Assembly: GCA_015179025.1 (NCBI GenBank) | Contig: WHUX01000016.1 | Location: 1-64,000, forward strand | From: Terfezia claveryi | Lineage: Eukaryota > Ascomycota > Pezizomycetes > Pezizales > Pezizaceae | DNA: 64,000 bases | Direction of reading: 5' to 3' | Shown here: positions 24,773-36,032 of the stretch, piece after piece | How positions within the stretch are numbered: the stretch's first letter is position 1 | How the letters are laid out: each line of letters starts with the position of its first letter | Position numbers and translations under genes: made by a program | Notes under the pieces: model-generated | Told to the model about the DNA's origin: nothing | Databases searched by the model: none | Seen by the model: the letters and a program-made list of their open reading frames with translations, nothing else

Positions 24773-25450
24773 TATAATGGAGAACGTTGTTTCATTGCTT
24801 ATATAATTGATTATATACTTTTGTATTTCCTATATTACTACTATGTTATGTAACTAAGCCTCTCGGTTGAAGGACTAGCCTTCTACCACCTCCTATTGCT
24901 TTATAAGCGTCCATAGCACGCGGAATTTGCCATGGGAAGTTCCATGGTACTTGCCATATGAAGACACCCTCATTATGGCCGCGTGACCTCTGTTTAAAGG
25001 CGTGTGAGTCACTACTATGGCCACATGACCATCGTTTATGGCGTGTGACTCATTACTATGGCCACATGACCCCTTTTGTACAGTGCACCACCTTCTGGTA
25101 TGCCACCCTTTATTGTATTTATTTCCTTAGTCATCAGATCTCAGAGGAGTATAAATAGGCTGCTGGATTCCCTCTGAATCCACAGAAAGACAAGAAGCAA
25201 CCAAGCAAGCCTTCAGAGCAAGCAAGCCTATATTCCGATCAGATCAAGATCATATAGCTTAGATAGCACAAATCATATAAGATAGATTACACCAGTTAAT
25301 TACTGTTCCCTTCGGGAAGTCCCACATAGTAATCTCCCTACCCTTCTGAAGTCTCACCTCAGCAGAACCGAAATACACAAATGTCCGTGCCTACGGATAT
25401 AGATTGTATAAACGGTACCGAATGAATACTGTCTAGTACCATTCATTACA
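24773..25450 (+). repeat. 3' LTR of element 2 (678 bases)
   Basis: Matches 16509-17182. The first bases are TATAATGG instead of TGTAATGG, a G-to-A change at the terminus. It ends CATTCATTACA at 25450, after which element 1 gag resumes. Confidence 0.92.
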
Positions 25451-25755
25451 ATGGACTAAGTCTGAATTCAAATTACCTGAAAAGGTGCCAGGAATGCAGC
25501 TAAAGTTGCTGCAAAAAGGTGATCAGGAGACTCTATGCAACTTCCTAATGCTAGAAAGATAAAACTAAGTATACACCTTATGCAGAACAGGAGAAGAAAG
25601 GAAGAAGCTGCAAGGAAGGGTCCTGTATCACTGTGGCAAACAGGGTCACACTTCAGGGATTGCCCTAATAGGAAGGTGTCTTCAGCTTACCAATATATGG
25701 GTCTAGACCAGGAGTCAGAAGATTCCCACCTTATCACCATTCAGACTGGCTAACT
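25451..25755 (+). pseudogene. gag of element 1, C-terminal part with zinc knuckle
   Basis: Continues gag after the nested element. Near 25620-25675 a zinc knuckle is split by an indel: HCGKQGH in one frame and FRDCPNRK in the next, together a CX2CX4HX4C pattern with the first cysteine not clearly preserved. An acidic tail follows. Confidence 0.65.
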
Positions 25756-28700
25756 TGGCCCCACAAAAGGTGAAAACAGCTTATCAGGAAATTGATGTGA
25801 AACAACAGAGTCAGCTGCACTTCAGTTATGAGAATCCAAATGATACAAGGAAGTTCTTAGTGCCAGAAAGCCATAGAACTTCTAATGCAGCTGAAATTAA
25901 AATTAATGGCATATTGCTTATGCATTATTTGACCCATGTACATCAGGGGAGACCTGATATCAGCAAATTACTGCCAGTTGTTTAATATACCCTTGAAAGA
26001 GATCAGCAAGAAACCTCTGGAAACTGCAATTAAAGTAGCAGATCTCAAATGACAAATACAGCAACAGTCATAGTAAATCTACAGGGATACCAAGAAACTA
26101 GGACATTCTATATGGCCAACCTGAAGGACTGGGATGTTATATTTGGTAACCTCACTGAGGGATTATAAAGCAATTATGAATGTCAAAGATAATGCAATCA
26201 CTATACAACCCATAGGCAGACAAGGATTGATATTAATATGCTCAAAACCAAGGATACACTTGGAAGAGTCACAACTGCAGCTATGAATATAGGCAGGACA
26301 GAAGAAGATTGGTTCAAAAGGGATGATCCAAGGCTATTGTGACTGAAGTTGGAGGTAGATTAATACACCATCCAAAACCAACTACAGTAATACCTTGGAT
26401 ACAGGATGATCTTCAGAAGACCTAGAAGAAGACCAGGAATGGTACAAGAGTGGTTTGACTCATCAGATTGGTCAGAGCTAGAAGATGATGAAGCTCTCCA
26501 GTCATTACAAATGTAGTTAATCTGGAAGAAGTGGAGTTTAATATATTTGAAGAATTTCCTGAACTATTCCCAGAAGAAAAGCCAACTGCATTACCACCAA
26601 TCAGAGAACCTTATGACATCATGCAACATAAAATTATAGTTCCTGATGGTGCAACTTGGAACCTGCATACTATACAAACTATACAAGGTTTCTGGATCAA
26701 GTGACTGAGAAAATGAGGACAGAGCTAGAATCTGGAAGGATAGTACCATCTAGCTCACTCAACAGTATCCTTATGTTTACACAGCCTAAAAGGGATTTAG
26801 ATAAGAATGGCAAACAACAAGCCAGATTCTTATTGCACTGTGTACCTAGAAATAAGCTAGTACAAAAGGATAAAACACCCATGCCAAATATCAAAGCAAT
26901 ATTAGATGGATAGCTAGTAAGGAATATATCTCAGCAGCTGATCTGGCAGATGGCTATCACAATATTAGGCATGCACATGAATCAGTAAAACATAGCACCT
27001 TTACAAATCACCTAGGGAAATTTGAATCATTGGTTATGCAGCAGGGTGATTGCAATGCACCTGCAACCATGATGAGGGCTATGAACTGGTTACTAAGAGA
27101 TTATATTGGAAAGACTGTCATGGTTTATTTAGATGACATTCTAATTGGCACAGATACCCTGGAGGAACACAAGGAAGTGTTAAGAGGGATCTGCAGGATA
27201 TTGGCTAGAGAAAAGTTTTTCTTCAACAAAAAGAAATGCCAAATCCTAGCTCCAAGGCTAAAAGTACTGGGATTCATTATCACCAAACAAGGGTTAGAAA
27301 TGGATCCAGAAAAAATCAACTCAATAGCAAATTACCCAATCCCTGACTCAAAAAAGAAATTGCAAAAGTTTCTAGGGATGGTTAATTACTTGAGAAGGTT
27401 TTGTCCAGAATTGGGAGCTATAGCCAAACCACTATCAGAATTGCAAGGATCAACAAAGAAGCACATGTGGACTCCTTTGCATAATGAGTCATTCAAAAGA
27501 TTAAGGAGTGATAATGAGCAATAAAGTGCTCAAACCAATTAATCATGACTCAGGCCTTCCAATCTATTTAATTACTGATGCCAGTAATACAGGGATCTCA
27601 GGATGGATTGGCCAAATGGAGAATGGTGTTATCAGGCCAGCAGAATTTCACTCTAGGAAATTAAATGATGGACAAATGAATTACACAACAACTGATAAGG
27701 AGTTATTAGCAATTGTTGACTCACTGAGGTATTTCAGGCCTGAACTACAGGGTCACAAAGTGATCATCCAAACAGATCACAAACCTTTAGTCACATTTAT
27801 GGATAGTATCCCTGAAAGTCAGATGAAGAGAAGGTGGCAAGAGACTATGAGTCAGTTTGACCTAACCCTAGAATACATTCAGGGCAAGGACAACCACATA
27901 GCAGATGTACTGTCCAGAGGAGTATATAGTCCCTCTGGAATCCCCTCTACTGGACAGTCTTCTCACCAACAACTTCTTACTACAACATCCAGTAGTAACC
28001 AACCACCTCTCTGTCCCCATACAAACTTTCAAGAAAACTCCTCCCCACATTCTCCACCAGCCACCATGCCTTCCCCAAACCAGCTCAGGATCAGAGGAGC
28101 CACTGGGAGACCAGTGTCTCCACCAATCCTTGGGAGACAATCTCCCAACACCATTCAAAGGAGAAGGAGACTCCCTCCTCTCCAAATCACCACACCAACC
28201 TCCCACCAAGACAGGTGCAGGAGGTTGATCCACTAGGCCTGTCTGGCATGACAGAGAAGGCCTGAATGCAGTCTTTGAGGCTGAAAGGTACCAACCAACA
28301 GTTGAAGATGACCCTGAACCTGATGAATCTAACACACCACAAAGAAATTTCAGGCTCAGAAGGCTCCAGCAGGAGCCAGCAGCAGTCCAAACTGCTGCCA
28401 CCACTACCAGGGCCCAGGCCCAACAGCAACAACAAGAGAGGAAGAGAGAGGAAGGTCAGTTACAAGAAAACCCAAGTTTCAAGTGGTTATTAACAAAGAG
28501 CCTAGTACCTCCTCTCCCTCTACTCTTGCTGCCTCTGAGGCAGAGGACCCACAGGAATGGACACTTGTGGATGAGTCCTCTGACTCAGATGAACCTGAGG
28601 AATGGGAAAGAGCCAGGGAACCCATGACTACAGAACAGATGGAACAGTCCTTGAGAAGGGCTGACAGGGGTTCTGTGGTTGTGGGAAACCTTCAGGAGTG

Positions 28701-31239
28701 GAACCCTACTCTTGAAGGTACCTTGAAGAGAAGGGCTGCCTCCCTAAGTGCAAGGATGAGGCAGACAACAAGAAGGTGCACTTCCAGCCTCCTCCTCCCC
28801 AGGAGCCTCACCTGCATCCTCTGTCAGCACCCTTCCTGACATTTTCCCTGAGGATCCAATCCTCCCATCCTCCTCTAACAGAACTCATGACAAAGAGTTC
28901 TGTTCTCTATGTGGTAAAGTGGGCCACAAAACTTCCCAATGCAACAACAAAGATCCTACAATTAATCTTTGTGACAACTGTTGGGCAATTGGACACTTTA
29001 AGGAGAACTGCCCTAAAAGGGCTAGATTCCCTCCTCCTAGGTGTACCAACTGCATGGAAACAACTCACCTCAGCAACAAATGCCCCCTTGACAACAAACT
29101 CTTCCACTGCAAATCCACTCCCAGCAGAAACCATCAAAAAATGCACCATATGCAACCAAGATGGTCACTGGTCCCACCTATGCCCAAACTCCCAAAGGTC
29201 ACTACCACAGGAGGAAAAGAGGTACCAAGATGCAAGTATTGTCTTGGCTACCATAACCTGAACAAAAACTTTGTCAGCTCCTGTGATACTAGAAAGAATA
29301 ATTTGAAGGCCCTCAATAAGCCCTTCCACAATAGTGACTACCTGAAAAAGGCAATAGGGGTCCAGGATGAATTGAAAAGAGCATGGAACCAGATTTGGTA
29401 ATTGCTGAGTGGATAGGAGATCATGAGTTGGAATGGCATTACAGAGAAGAGTTGGAAAAAGATACAGTGTTTGGACCACTGTACTTAAGAGTCAAGAGGA
29501 GAGCAAGTACCTACAGTAAAGGTACAGGATGGTTTATGTACCTCTTGAAGATTTTGCTTGGAGGATGGTAATTCCCAAGGGATTACAAGTTAAAGGTAAC
29601 CCTGCCTCTGAAGCCCTTATCCAACAAGCACATGTCACTACTGGACATGGAGGCCTTGCAAAAACAGCAGAAGAGCTTACCAACAAGTACATCTTTCAGG
29701 ATTTTTATAAACAGGTTGAACAATTTGTGAGGAGTTGTGAAACCTGTCAAATCACCAAAGGATCCACACAGAAACCCCCTGGATTCCTTACTCCTCTGAA
29801 TGTACCTACTAGGCCATGGGGTAGTATGGCTATGGATTTTCTTAGTATGGAACCTGTTATGATTTCATGTACTGAATTTACTCTTGGTTACAGACTCCTA
29901 AAGATGACAAGCCTCACATGTTGTTATTTCATAAGTTATTAGTCATGACTGACAGGCATTCTGATTTCACATTCTTGTTACCTGTTGCAGACAATGTTGA
30001 TACATTAGGGGTTATTGATATCTTTGAAAGATTCATTAAGCCTAATGTGGGTTTCCTTATGAAATTGTTTCTGACCAAGACCCCTTTTTATGTCTACTGT
30101 TTTTCAAGATTGGATGCAGAAAAATGGAATTATGCATAAAGCATCTTCCACATATCACCCCCAGACTGATGGGCAAGTGAAAGAAAGAATAGGACAATTA
30201 TTCCTATGTTTGCAGCCAAGAAGCTGGAACAGGAATGAATTGGGTACAAGCCACACCTTCTGTTCAAACAGAGGTGAATGCAAGAGTTAGTACTACAAGA
30301 GGACTTTCTCCCTTTTTTACCAAGCTAGGATACCAGCCTAATTTGTCACCACCTATCCTACCTCACCCAATTCCTACCTATTCAAACCCTACAACCAGAT
30401 TTTACCAGGTTGCTGAAAACCTTACCAAAGCAAAAAAGGACCAAATTCAGCAAGCCAACAAACACAGAAGAGCCTCCCCTGATTACCAAATCAATGATCA
30501 GGTGATGCTGTCAACAAAGAACCTCCCAGCAAGGTACCACTCCTCCAAACTATCCCCAAAATGGATAGGCCCCTTCACCATTACCAAATATTCACCATGG
30601 AGTCAAAATGCTAAACTTGACTTCACTGACTTCCCTGACCTCAATAATATCAACAATTCCTTCCACACCTCACTTCTCAAGCCCTTCTTCCCTAATCCAA
30701 TAAAACTGTTCCCCTCCAGAACTCTGGAACAACCAGGACCAGTTAAGGAAGACAGGTATGAGGTAGAAAGAGTTTTGGAATTTAGGTCACAACCTAGAAC
30801 AGGGAAGCTGCAGTACAAGGTGAAATGGAAGGGATGGCCTCATAAATTTGATGAGTGGGTATATGCTGATGGTGTTGATGAGTCATTGAAAAAACAATTC
30901 TGTTGACTGGTAGTAAGCAAGCAACTTACAAAAAGAGAAAGGTTGGTGAGAATAAGCTTGGAAAAATAAGACAAGGAAAGAAACCTGCAAATGATTGATG
31001 ATGAAAGAAAAAAAGTCCTTGCTCCCCCTGTTTCATCTAATGCAGTCAAGATTGACAAAGGCAAAGGAAAAGAGATGGACATACCCCAATTATTGCTTAA
31101 ACATTTCTTTACTCAAACAAGTTTTGATAAGGACTTCAAGGAAGGGTATGATAATATCAGGTATGATACTGGAGCTGAAGGAAGTAGTACCTATATGGAC
31201 AGGAACAATAGGTATTATGGGTTGAATGTTAACTACTAA
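25755..31239 (+). pseudogene. pol of element 1: protease, RT, RNase H, zinc-knuckle cluster, integrase, chromodomain
   Basis: The protease is eroded (about 25880-26160). RT runs from about 26560 with RNKLVQKDKTPMPNIKAI near 26850 and catalytic YLDD near 27126. RNase H has ITDASNTGISGW near 27570 and TDHKPLVTF near 27773. A Pro/Ser-rich linker (27930-28860) leads to at least four zinc knuckles (28901-29183). Integrase shows the zinc-binding HVTTGHGG near 29632 and CETCQ near 29739, and HPQTDGQ near 30155. The chromodomain (DRYEVERVLEFR to YKVKWKGWPHKFDEWV) lies at about 30752-30860. A Lys-rich tail ends near 31239. Five or more frameshifts and a few stops break it, though RNase H and chromodomain are intact. 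Confidence 0.9.
28901..29183 (+). other. Cluster of CCHC zinc knuckles between RNase H and integrase (element 1)
   Basis: Three CX2CX4HX4C knuckles lie in one frame at 28901-28942 (CSLCGKVGHKTSQC), 28970-29011 (CDNCWAIGHFKENC) and 29042-29083 (CTNCMETTHLSNKC). A fourth lies at 29142-29183 in a shifted frame (CTICNQDGHWSHLC). A further Cys/His group (CKYCLGYHN) follows at 29231. Gypsy elements normally carry one or two knuckles in gag; here they sit in pol. Confidence 0.85.
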
Positions 31240-31302
31240 TGTACATAACCCATCTCCCCTGTTTATTTCTTAGGATGGAGTTTTTATCTAAACAGGGAGG
31301 CA

Positions 31303-31929
31303 TGTAAGGAAGTGGCTTACTCATACCCTATGACTAACCCTCTCCCTCACAAATGTATTTCTTATGTATTTTCTTACTCAGCAAGCATCTCAAAACACAC
31401 AACATTCTGTGTGCTGTCTGCCTTGCTAATATTTCACATGCTTTCACATGCTTTCACATGCTTTCACATGCTTTCACATGTATAAGTCAAAGTTAAGACT
31501 TAACCTATTTTGTACTAGATAGTATTTGGAAGTACTATCTAGAGATCAGATGATGCTGATCTTTATCACATGTAAGGGTCAGGTGATGGTGCACTGCCTC
31601 AGCACTGCCCCAGCACTGCCCCGTTGGAATCACATATAGTCCTCTGAATTTCCCTTCAGTTGGACAGAGAGTTAGAACTCAGAAGATAGTTAGAGTACAA
31701 TTAATATAGAAGTTCCACTGGTTAATTTCTAAGTGCCTTTGGCACTCCTATACTACTTTACCTATTACAGTAATCTTATGCTACTGGTAATAACTTTTAT
31801 AGTGAGGATAAACAATACACTATTAGTAATCTACTTTGTAGTATACATTACTAGCCTGAGATTATCTGATTAGATTGGATCCTTATCTAATCTAATCTGA
31901 TTGTCCAGTCTCCCATACAACACTTTACA
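31303..31929 (+). repeat. 3' LTR of element 1 (627 bases)
   Basis: Matches 13499-14145 apart from two fewer satellite units (about 31433-31480) and a few substitutions and single-base indels. Confidence 0.93.
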
Positions 31930-32480
31930 CTCCATGAATTTGAAAACATTGAATACCTCTAACAGTTTAAGAATCTGCCTGATATTTGAGAGAAATAAAT
32001 GCTAATGCCGAATTATATTTTCGTATATATATTCTAAAATGATTGGATGTATTTGTAGAATCATATAGTAAAGAATATAATAAAGGAGGTAGAGATCGCA
32101 TAAGAGGAATAGAAACATCACCTTAATTGCAACAGCTATTGAATAAAGGATTTTGCTTTATACTTGGATGTTCTTTTAATCTTTCTTCTAACTAATGTAG
32201 TGCTATACATTGTGGACATAATATTGATATAGAACCAAAATATGATTGTTTCTTTGGATGTTGACAACTATTAAATACCAGTGGTAATAATACATTAGGC
32301 TGATATAAAATATTAGTATAACAAAGTCATTATATAGATAGATTAGATAAGATTATGAACTTCAATATTATTGGGAGAAGGACTTTTTATATGTCTTTGT
32401 TTTTGTATTTGTCTTTGTCTTCCTTGTCTTTGCCTTTCTTAAGAAATATCCTTTAGTAAAAGACAATTAGTTTATATAGT
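31930..32480 (-). pseudogene. Helitron Rep-helicase, N-terminal part
   Basis: On the minus strand this reads a zinc-ribbon-like start (LCPQCIALH near 32205-32230), then blocks typical of fungal Helitrons (NPLFNSCC, SIPLMRSLPPLLYSL, RKYNSALAFISL) and stops at the insertion point, where FQIHG joins ALYHLTGPL across element 1. A basic low-complexity segment at about 32380-32460 would be the N-terminus. Stops such as TAG for Trp after IALH are G-to-A changes. Confidence 0.82.
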
Positions 32481-32617
32481 AAAATATCATAAAATTCAGA
32501 AAATAATACTAACTAAACATATAATGCAAGTTAATCTTTATTGGAGTCTTTCTGCAGAATAATATGTAGTAAATTCTGTAAAAAGTTTATAGGAACGACA
32601 TGCCTGACAATATGTAG

Positions 32618-32900
32618 TATCAATAGTGATTAGTAGGGAGAGTAGTTGGTAGAGAGTATAGTTGGTGGAGAGTGATGTTGGTAGGGAGCGTAGTTGGCAA
32701 GGAGGAGTAGCTGGTGGGAAGAGTAATTGGTAGGGAGAGGGGGAGTAGTTGGGGGAGAGTAGTTAGGGGGAGAGTAGGTAGTGGGAAGAATAGTTGGGGG
32801 AAAGGTAGTTGGTGAGGAGAGTAGTTGGTGGGGAGAGTAGGGGAGTTGGTGGTTGGTGGGGAGAGTTGGTGGGGAGAGTTGGTGGGGAGAGTAGTTGTAG
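32618..32900 (+). repeat. G-rich minisatellite
   Basis: Irregular repeats of GGTGGGGAGAGTAGTT and variants fill this stretch; G-rich on the plus strand and not coding in any consistent frame. Confidence 0.85.
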
Positions 32901-33004
32901 ATATAGAAGAGGAATAGAAGTTAGTAGGCTTTGATATAGGAGAAGTAGTAGATAGGAAAAGGGTAGTTAATATAGTAAGGAAATTAAAAGTAAGAGAGAA
33001 AGTT

Positions 33005-33135
33005 AGTTAGAACTCGGACTGCTTCATTTGAACTACTGGAACTCAGACTGCTGGAACTTGGACTGCTAGAACTTGGACTGCTAGAACTCGGACTGCTGTA
33101 ACTTGGACTGCTAGAACTCAGACTGCTAGAATTGA
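33005..33135 (+). repeat. 15-base tandem repeat (CTGCTAGAACTTGGA type)
   Basis: About eight copies of a 15-base unit, varying mainly at CTCGGA, CTTGGA and CTCAGA. Confidence 0.85.
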
Positions 33136-33179
33136 ATTGGAATTAGATATAGCTATAAGAAAAGAAATTATCAAGTTAA

Positions 33180-33930
33180 CTACTTCTACTTTCCTTTTTT
33201 TCTACTTGGTTCACTACTGTTATCCTCTTTTGGTTTGATCTCTAACATTCCAACTCTTTTTTTCCAAGTACTGGGATCTCGTTTAATCCAATCTATATTA
33301 CTTTTGTGTGTAAACAAATTGACACTATTTCTAACTCCAGAAATAATCTTAGTATTACCATAACAAATTAAAGAACCCATAAATAAAAGAACATCACCGG
33401 GTTAAAGTTCAATTATACACTTCGCTTGCTATAAAACCAAATTTCCACCCTGATAATTTCCATAGGGTATAATAGCATTAGGAACAGATTTAATATTTTT
33501 CCAATCTTGATTATGTTGTAAAATGCTGTCTGGCATCATTTATTGATTAATTGCGGCTCCTAACCAAGGATTGCATAATAACTCAAGTGGCTTAGGAAGA
33601 TTGATATTAGTTAGCTTATTGTAAGCTTCGGGTATTATTAGCTTCAAATGATGCCCAAGATATGTCCAAAGAGATTTATTACTTTCAATCCATTTTCCAG
33701 AAGCAGGTTGTTGAGTTAGATAGTCTTTACTATAAAAGATATCCAAACTTTATCTGTCCACGTTGCATAGTATCGAATAGGAAATTCTCCACAGGGATCA
33801 ATTTTTCTTTGATAATGTATCTCAAGTTCAGGTAATAGCTCATATGATTCAACCAAACCTTCAACCAAAAACAAAGGAATTTTGAAGCGATATGCTAGTA
33901 AACAACTATCTTTATCACAAATCTCCAAAT
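33180..33930 (-). pseudogene. 2OG-Fe(II) dioxygenase-like gene, broken
   Basis: Minus-strand fragments read in order: a segment from 33928 (PLFLVEGLVESYELLPELEI), one from 33746 (YLGHHLKLIIPEAYNKL, NPWLGAAINQ), then YGNYQGGNLVL near 33445-33480, PGDVLLFMGSLICYGNT near 33350-33400 and SGVRNSVNLFTHKS near 33310-33345. This order resembles fungal 2-oxoglutarate/iron dioxygenases: the GG-Asn strand, GD turn, third iron ligand (His expected where this copy has the Tyr of CYGNT) and the 2OG-binding Arg in VRNS. His-to-Tyr is a C-to-T change. The first ligand pair appears as HNQD, not a clean HxD. Two internal stops, TAG and TAA, and one frameshift make it dead. It lies just beyond the Helitron 5' side in the same orientation, so it may be Helitron cargo or an independent relic. 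Confidence 0.45.
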
Positions 33931-34259
33931 GTTCAGATCCTGATTTAAACTTATGAAAGGTAGACAGTTTGGAATTCTACATGACAGGTAAAGAATATTG
34001 ACCTTGTAATTTGATAAGTGAAGGTGCATCTCATATTAGAAGTAAGAGAATATACCTCGACTATTTTTCAATTATCATTTCAATATGGAAATTGATATAG
34101 AAGCTTTCTAATATATTTGGTCTATTCACAAGAATTCCCAAGACTCTAAGCATCTCTTTATATATACTCTTAACCTTTTTGCCCTTTGCGGGTAATCATT
34201 ATTAAAAGCACTACTGGTAACCAAATGATCTAAGTGGTTCTCAAAATACTTATTGTGAA
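33931..34259. other. Intergenic AT-rich sequence
   Basis: No recognised feature. It could include further N-terminal sequence of the dioxygenase-like gene on the minus strand, but I could not follow a frame. Confidence 0.4.
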
Positions 34260-34620
34260 GAAGAACAGATTTGGAAGTGGAAGCAGTAGTAGAAGTGGAA
34301 GCGGAAGTGGAAGTGGCAGTAGTAGAAGCAGCAGTGGTAAGAGTGGTTGGAGTGGTAGAAACAGAAGTGGGAGCGGTGGGAGTGGTGGGACTGCTGGAAG
34401 TGCTGTTGAAAGCACTGCTGGGAGCAGCAATAGGCAGATTCTATAAAAAAGCTATTTAGACTATGTTGGAGAGAGCTTATAAGATAACTTACTATATAAG
34501 CTATAATAAAGGCTGTGATCGAGCGTGGAGGCATGGTGGAGGCGAGTGTGGAGGCAAGTGTGGAGGCAAGTGTGGAGGCGAGTGTGAAGATGAGTGTGGA
34601 AGTAAATATAGAGAGAGTGG
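34260..34620 (+). repeat. Purine-rich and GTGGAGGC-type minisatellites
   Basis: 34265-34430 is an irregular GTAGTAGAAGTGGAAGC-type repeat, open in several frames only because of its composition. 34530-34600 has about six units of GTGTGGAGGCAA or GTGTGGAGGCGA (12 bases). The predicted peptides are low complexity (SGSGSG or EVEAVVE) and not credible genes. Confidence 0.8.
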
Positions 34621-34710
34621 GAGCGTGTGTGGAGCAACAAAGAAAAATGAAAAAACTGCTAAAACCCATGCCTATATTCTCAATCCCCAGCAGTAGCACA
34701 AAATTTTAAT

Positions 34711-34799
34711 CTAAGAAGTTACCAAATTTAGTAAGCCAAGAAGTCACCAAATTTATTAAGCTGAGAAGTCACTAAATTTATTAAGCCAAGAAGTCACAT
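34711..34799 (+). repeat. Tandem repeat of about 27 bases, four units
   Basis: Units of AAGAAGTCACCAAATTTATT AAGCC, with small changes, occur four times, the last abutting the T-tract of the SINE candidate. Confidence 0.85.
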
Positions 34800-34945
34800 T
34801 TTTTTTTTGAACTGTCCATATCCAACTATGCTAGAGGAAAATCAGTTTTTAGCTCTTTATAGAGCTACTGGGAATCGAACACAGGCTTTGACTATGCTGG
34901 TAGAATAGGCTAGGCCCTACCAACAAAACTAGAAACCTATAGGGA
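34797..34945 (-). mobile_element. tRNA-derived SINE candidate
   Basis: On the minus strand there is an A-box-like TAGTTTTGTTGGTAGGG near 34915-34940 and a B-box-like TGTTCGATTCCCAG near 34867-34881, spaced as in a tRNA gene. About 55 bases of unrelated sequence follow, ending in a ten-base A tail (T tract at about 34800). Clear target duplications were not found. It is not a functional tRNA because stems are not well paired. Confidence 0.45.
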
Positions 34946-35818
34946 TACCAATTAAATTTGACCAGGATTATAAACCTAACCTTATATTCACAGATCAGCA
35001 TAGTCCCAAGCGCAAGCGGGCGCGCATGTTAGTTTAAACCCCATTCATACTCTTGAAATTACTCTGCAAATCTGCATTACTACAAATACAATAGCTTGAC
35101 ATTGAGCTACACAGCTTATTCTTGCTTTGTCTAGTTGTGCACGGAGTGTATGTACTGGAACATTTGTCTCAGTAGCCTCAGTATATTATAGATATAAAAT
35201 AGTCTTATACTAGTATATATTACTACTCTTTTCTAATAAACTTTTATTAACTCAACTACCTTTATTTTTAATAATATTTCTCTTTTCTTCTTATTTTTAA
35301 ATTCTAATCCTAATATTATTTACTATTAAACTATTATACTTTTTCTTTTACTTACTTGATTTACTACTAGCTAAGAAAATAAAAAAAAATTTATTTGATA
35401 CTTATATAATAGTAGCTTAATAATTAATAGTAAATTAAAGTACTTTTAATCTAGTTTAATAGTATTTTTTAAGTATATTAAAGTAGAAAGTTATGCTTAC
35501 TTTAACTATACTTACTATATTTTTAAGTTATATAAATTTAAACAATTTATTCTTTTCTATTACTTATATTAATTTAGTAAATTCTTTACTATAAGTATAC
35601 TAAAATATTTCTATAGTCTTTAAAATAGAGATATATATTAATTACTCTATAATTATAAGTGTTATACTAAGCCTCTATAATTCTTTAGTATATGTATACA
35701 TTTTCCATGTCAACTAGATATATAACTTATATATGAGTATAGATACATCTTTATAGGCTAGATATAATTTAGTGAAGAGAGTTATTATTTTCTATATTAG
35801 CTAGTTTGTTTACTAGTA
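34946..35818. other. Region without a gene, AT-rich from 35160
   Basis: 34946-35160 is of mixed composition with a GC patch near 35010. From 35160 to 35818 it is strongly AT-rich, and no coding frame or known repeat was recognised. Confidence 0.5.
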
Positions 35819-36032
35819 GTATCACTTATAGCGTAACGATCGACAACCATATGACAATCGACCAGGCTCCCCTACCACATACAGTAATATTCCAATATCT
35901 CCATCAATAAATACAATATTGATATAGTAAGAAAAATAAATATAGGCTAAAAATACTCAAAAAACCCAAATTTTTCATCTTCAGCCCAATCCGAGCTACT
36001 GTGAACTCTCTATAGCACCTCAACCCTCAATA

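Larger units (their letters stand above)
16509..25450 (+). mobile_element. Ty3/gypsy LTR retrotransposon (element 2) nested in element 1 gag
   Basis: LTRs at 16509-17182 and 24773-25450 share TGTAATGG-type starts (TATAATGG in the 3' copy) and CATTCATTACA ends. A purine tract TATGGGAAG precedes the 3' LTR. Flanks are AATGG on the left and ATGGA on the right, so the duplication reads as four bases (ATGG), or five if one base was lost. Internal sequence holds an antisense leader ORF, gag, protease, RT, RNase H, zinc fingers, integrase and chromodomain. It is the same family as element C but far less mutated by transitions. Confidence 0.95.
13499..31929 (+). mobile_element. Ty3/gypsy LTR retrotransposon (element 1) inserted in the Helitron
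   Basis: LTRs at 13499-14145 and 31303-31929 begin TGTAAGG and end TTTACA. A perfect 5-base target duplication, CTCCA, flanks them (13494-13498 and 31930-31934). A purine tract AAACAGGGAGGCA precedes the 3' LTR. After removing nested element 2 the element is about 9.5 kb. It carries gag, protease, RT, RNase H, a zinc-knuckle cluster, integrase, chromodomain and an antisense leader ORF. Stops are far fewer than in the surrounding Helitron, so it is younger, but frameshifts remain. Confidence 0.95.
9518..32700 (-). mobile_element. Helitron, minus strand, interrupted by nested LTR retrotransposons
   Basis: Two blocks (about 9518-13498 and 31930-32700) form one Rep/helicase reading on the minus strand and rejoin exactly at the target duplication of element 1. 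Helitrons move by rolling-circle replication using a HUH-Y2 Rep nuclease and a Pif1-family helicase, and both are recognisable. The candidate 3' terminus is a GC-rich island at about 9518-9555 standing out from AT-rich surroundings. The 5' terminus is not resolved; a basic N-terminal segment is visible to about 32460. Stops throughout are of transition type. Confidence 0.85.

Noticed and set aside
27868..28435. Minus-strand frames of 178 and 82 codons in element 1
   Set aside because: They are antisense to the Pro/Ser-rich linker after RNase H; unlike the leader ORFs there is no second copy showing conservation.
34230..34709. Overlapping open frames on both strands (SGSG, LPLP or TSTLAS repeats)
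   Set aside because: They follow the purine-rich minisatellites and have no non-repetitive core.
34867..34940. tRNA gene
   Set aside because: A- and B-box-like motifs exist, but acceptor and anticodon stems do not pair well and an A tail follows; a SINE remnant fits better.
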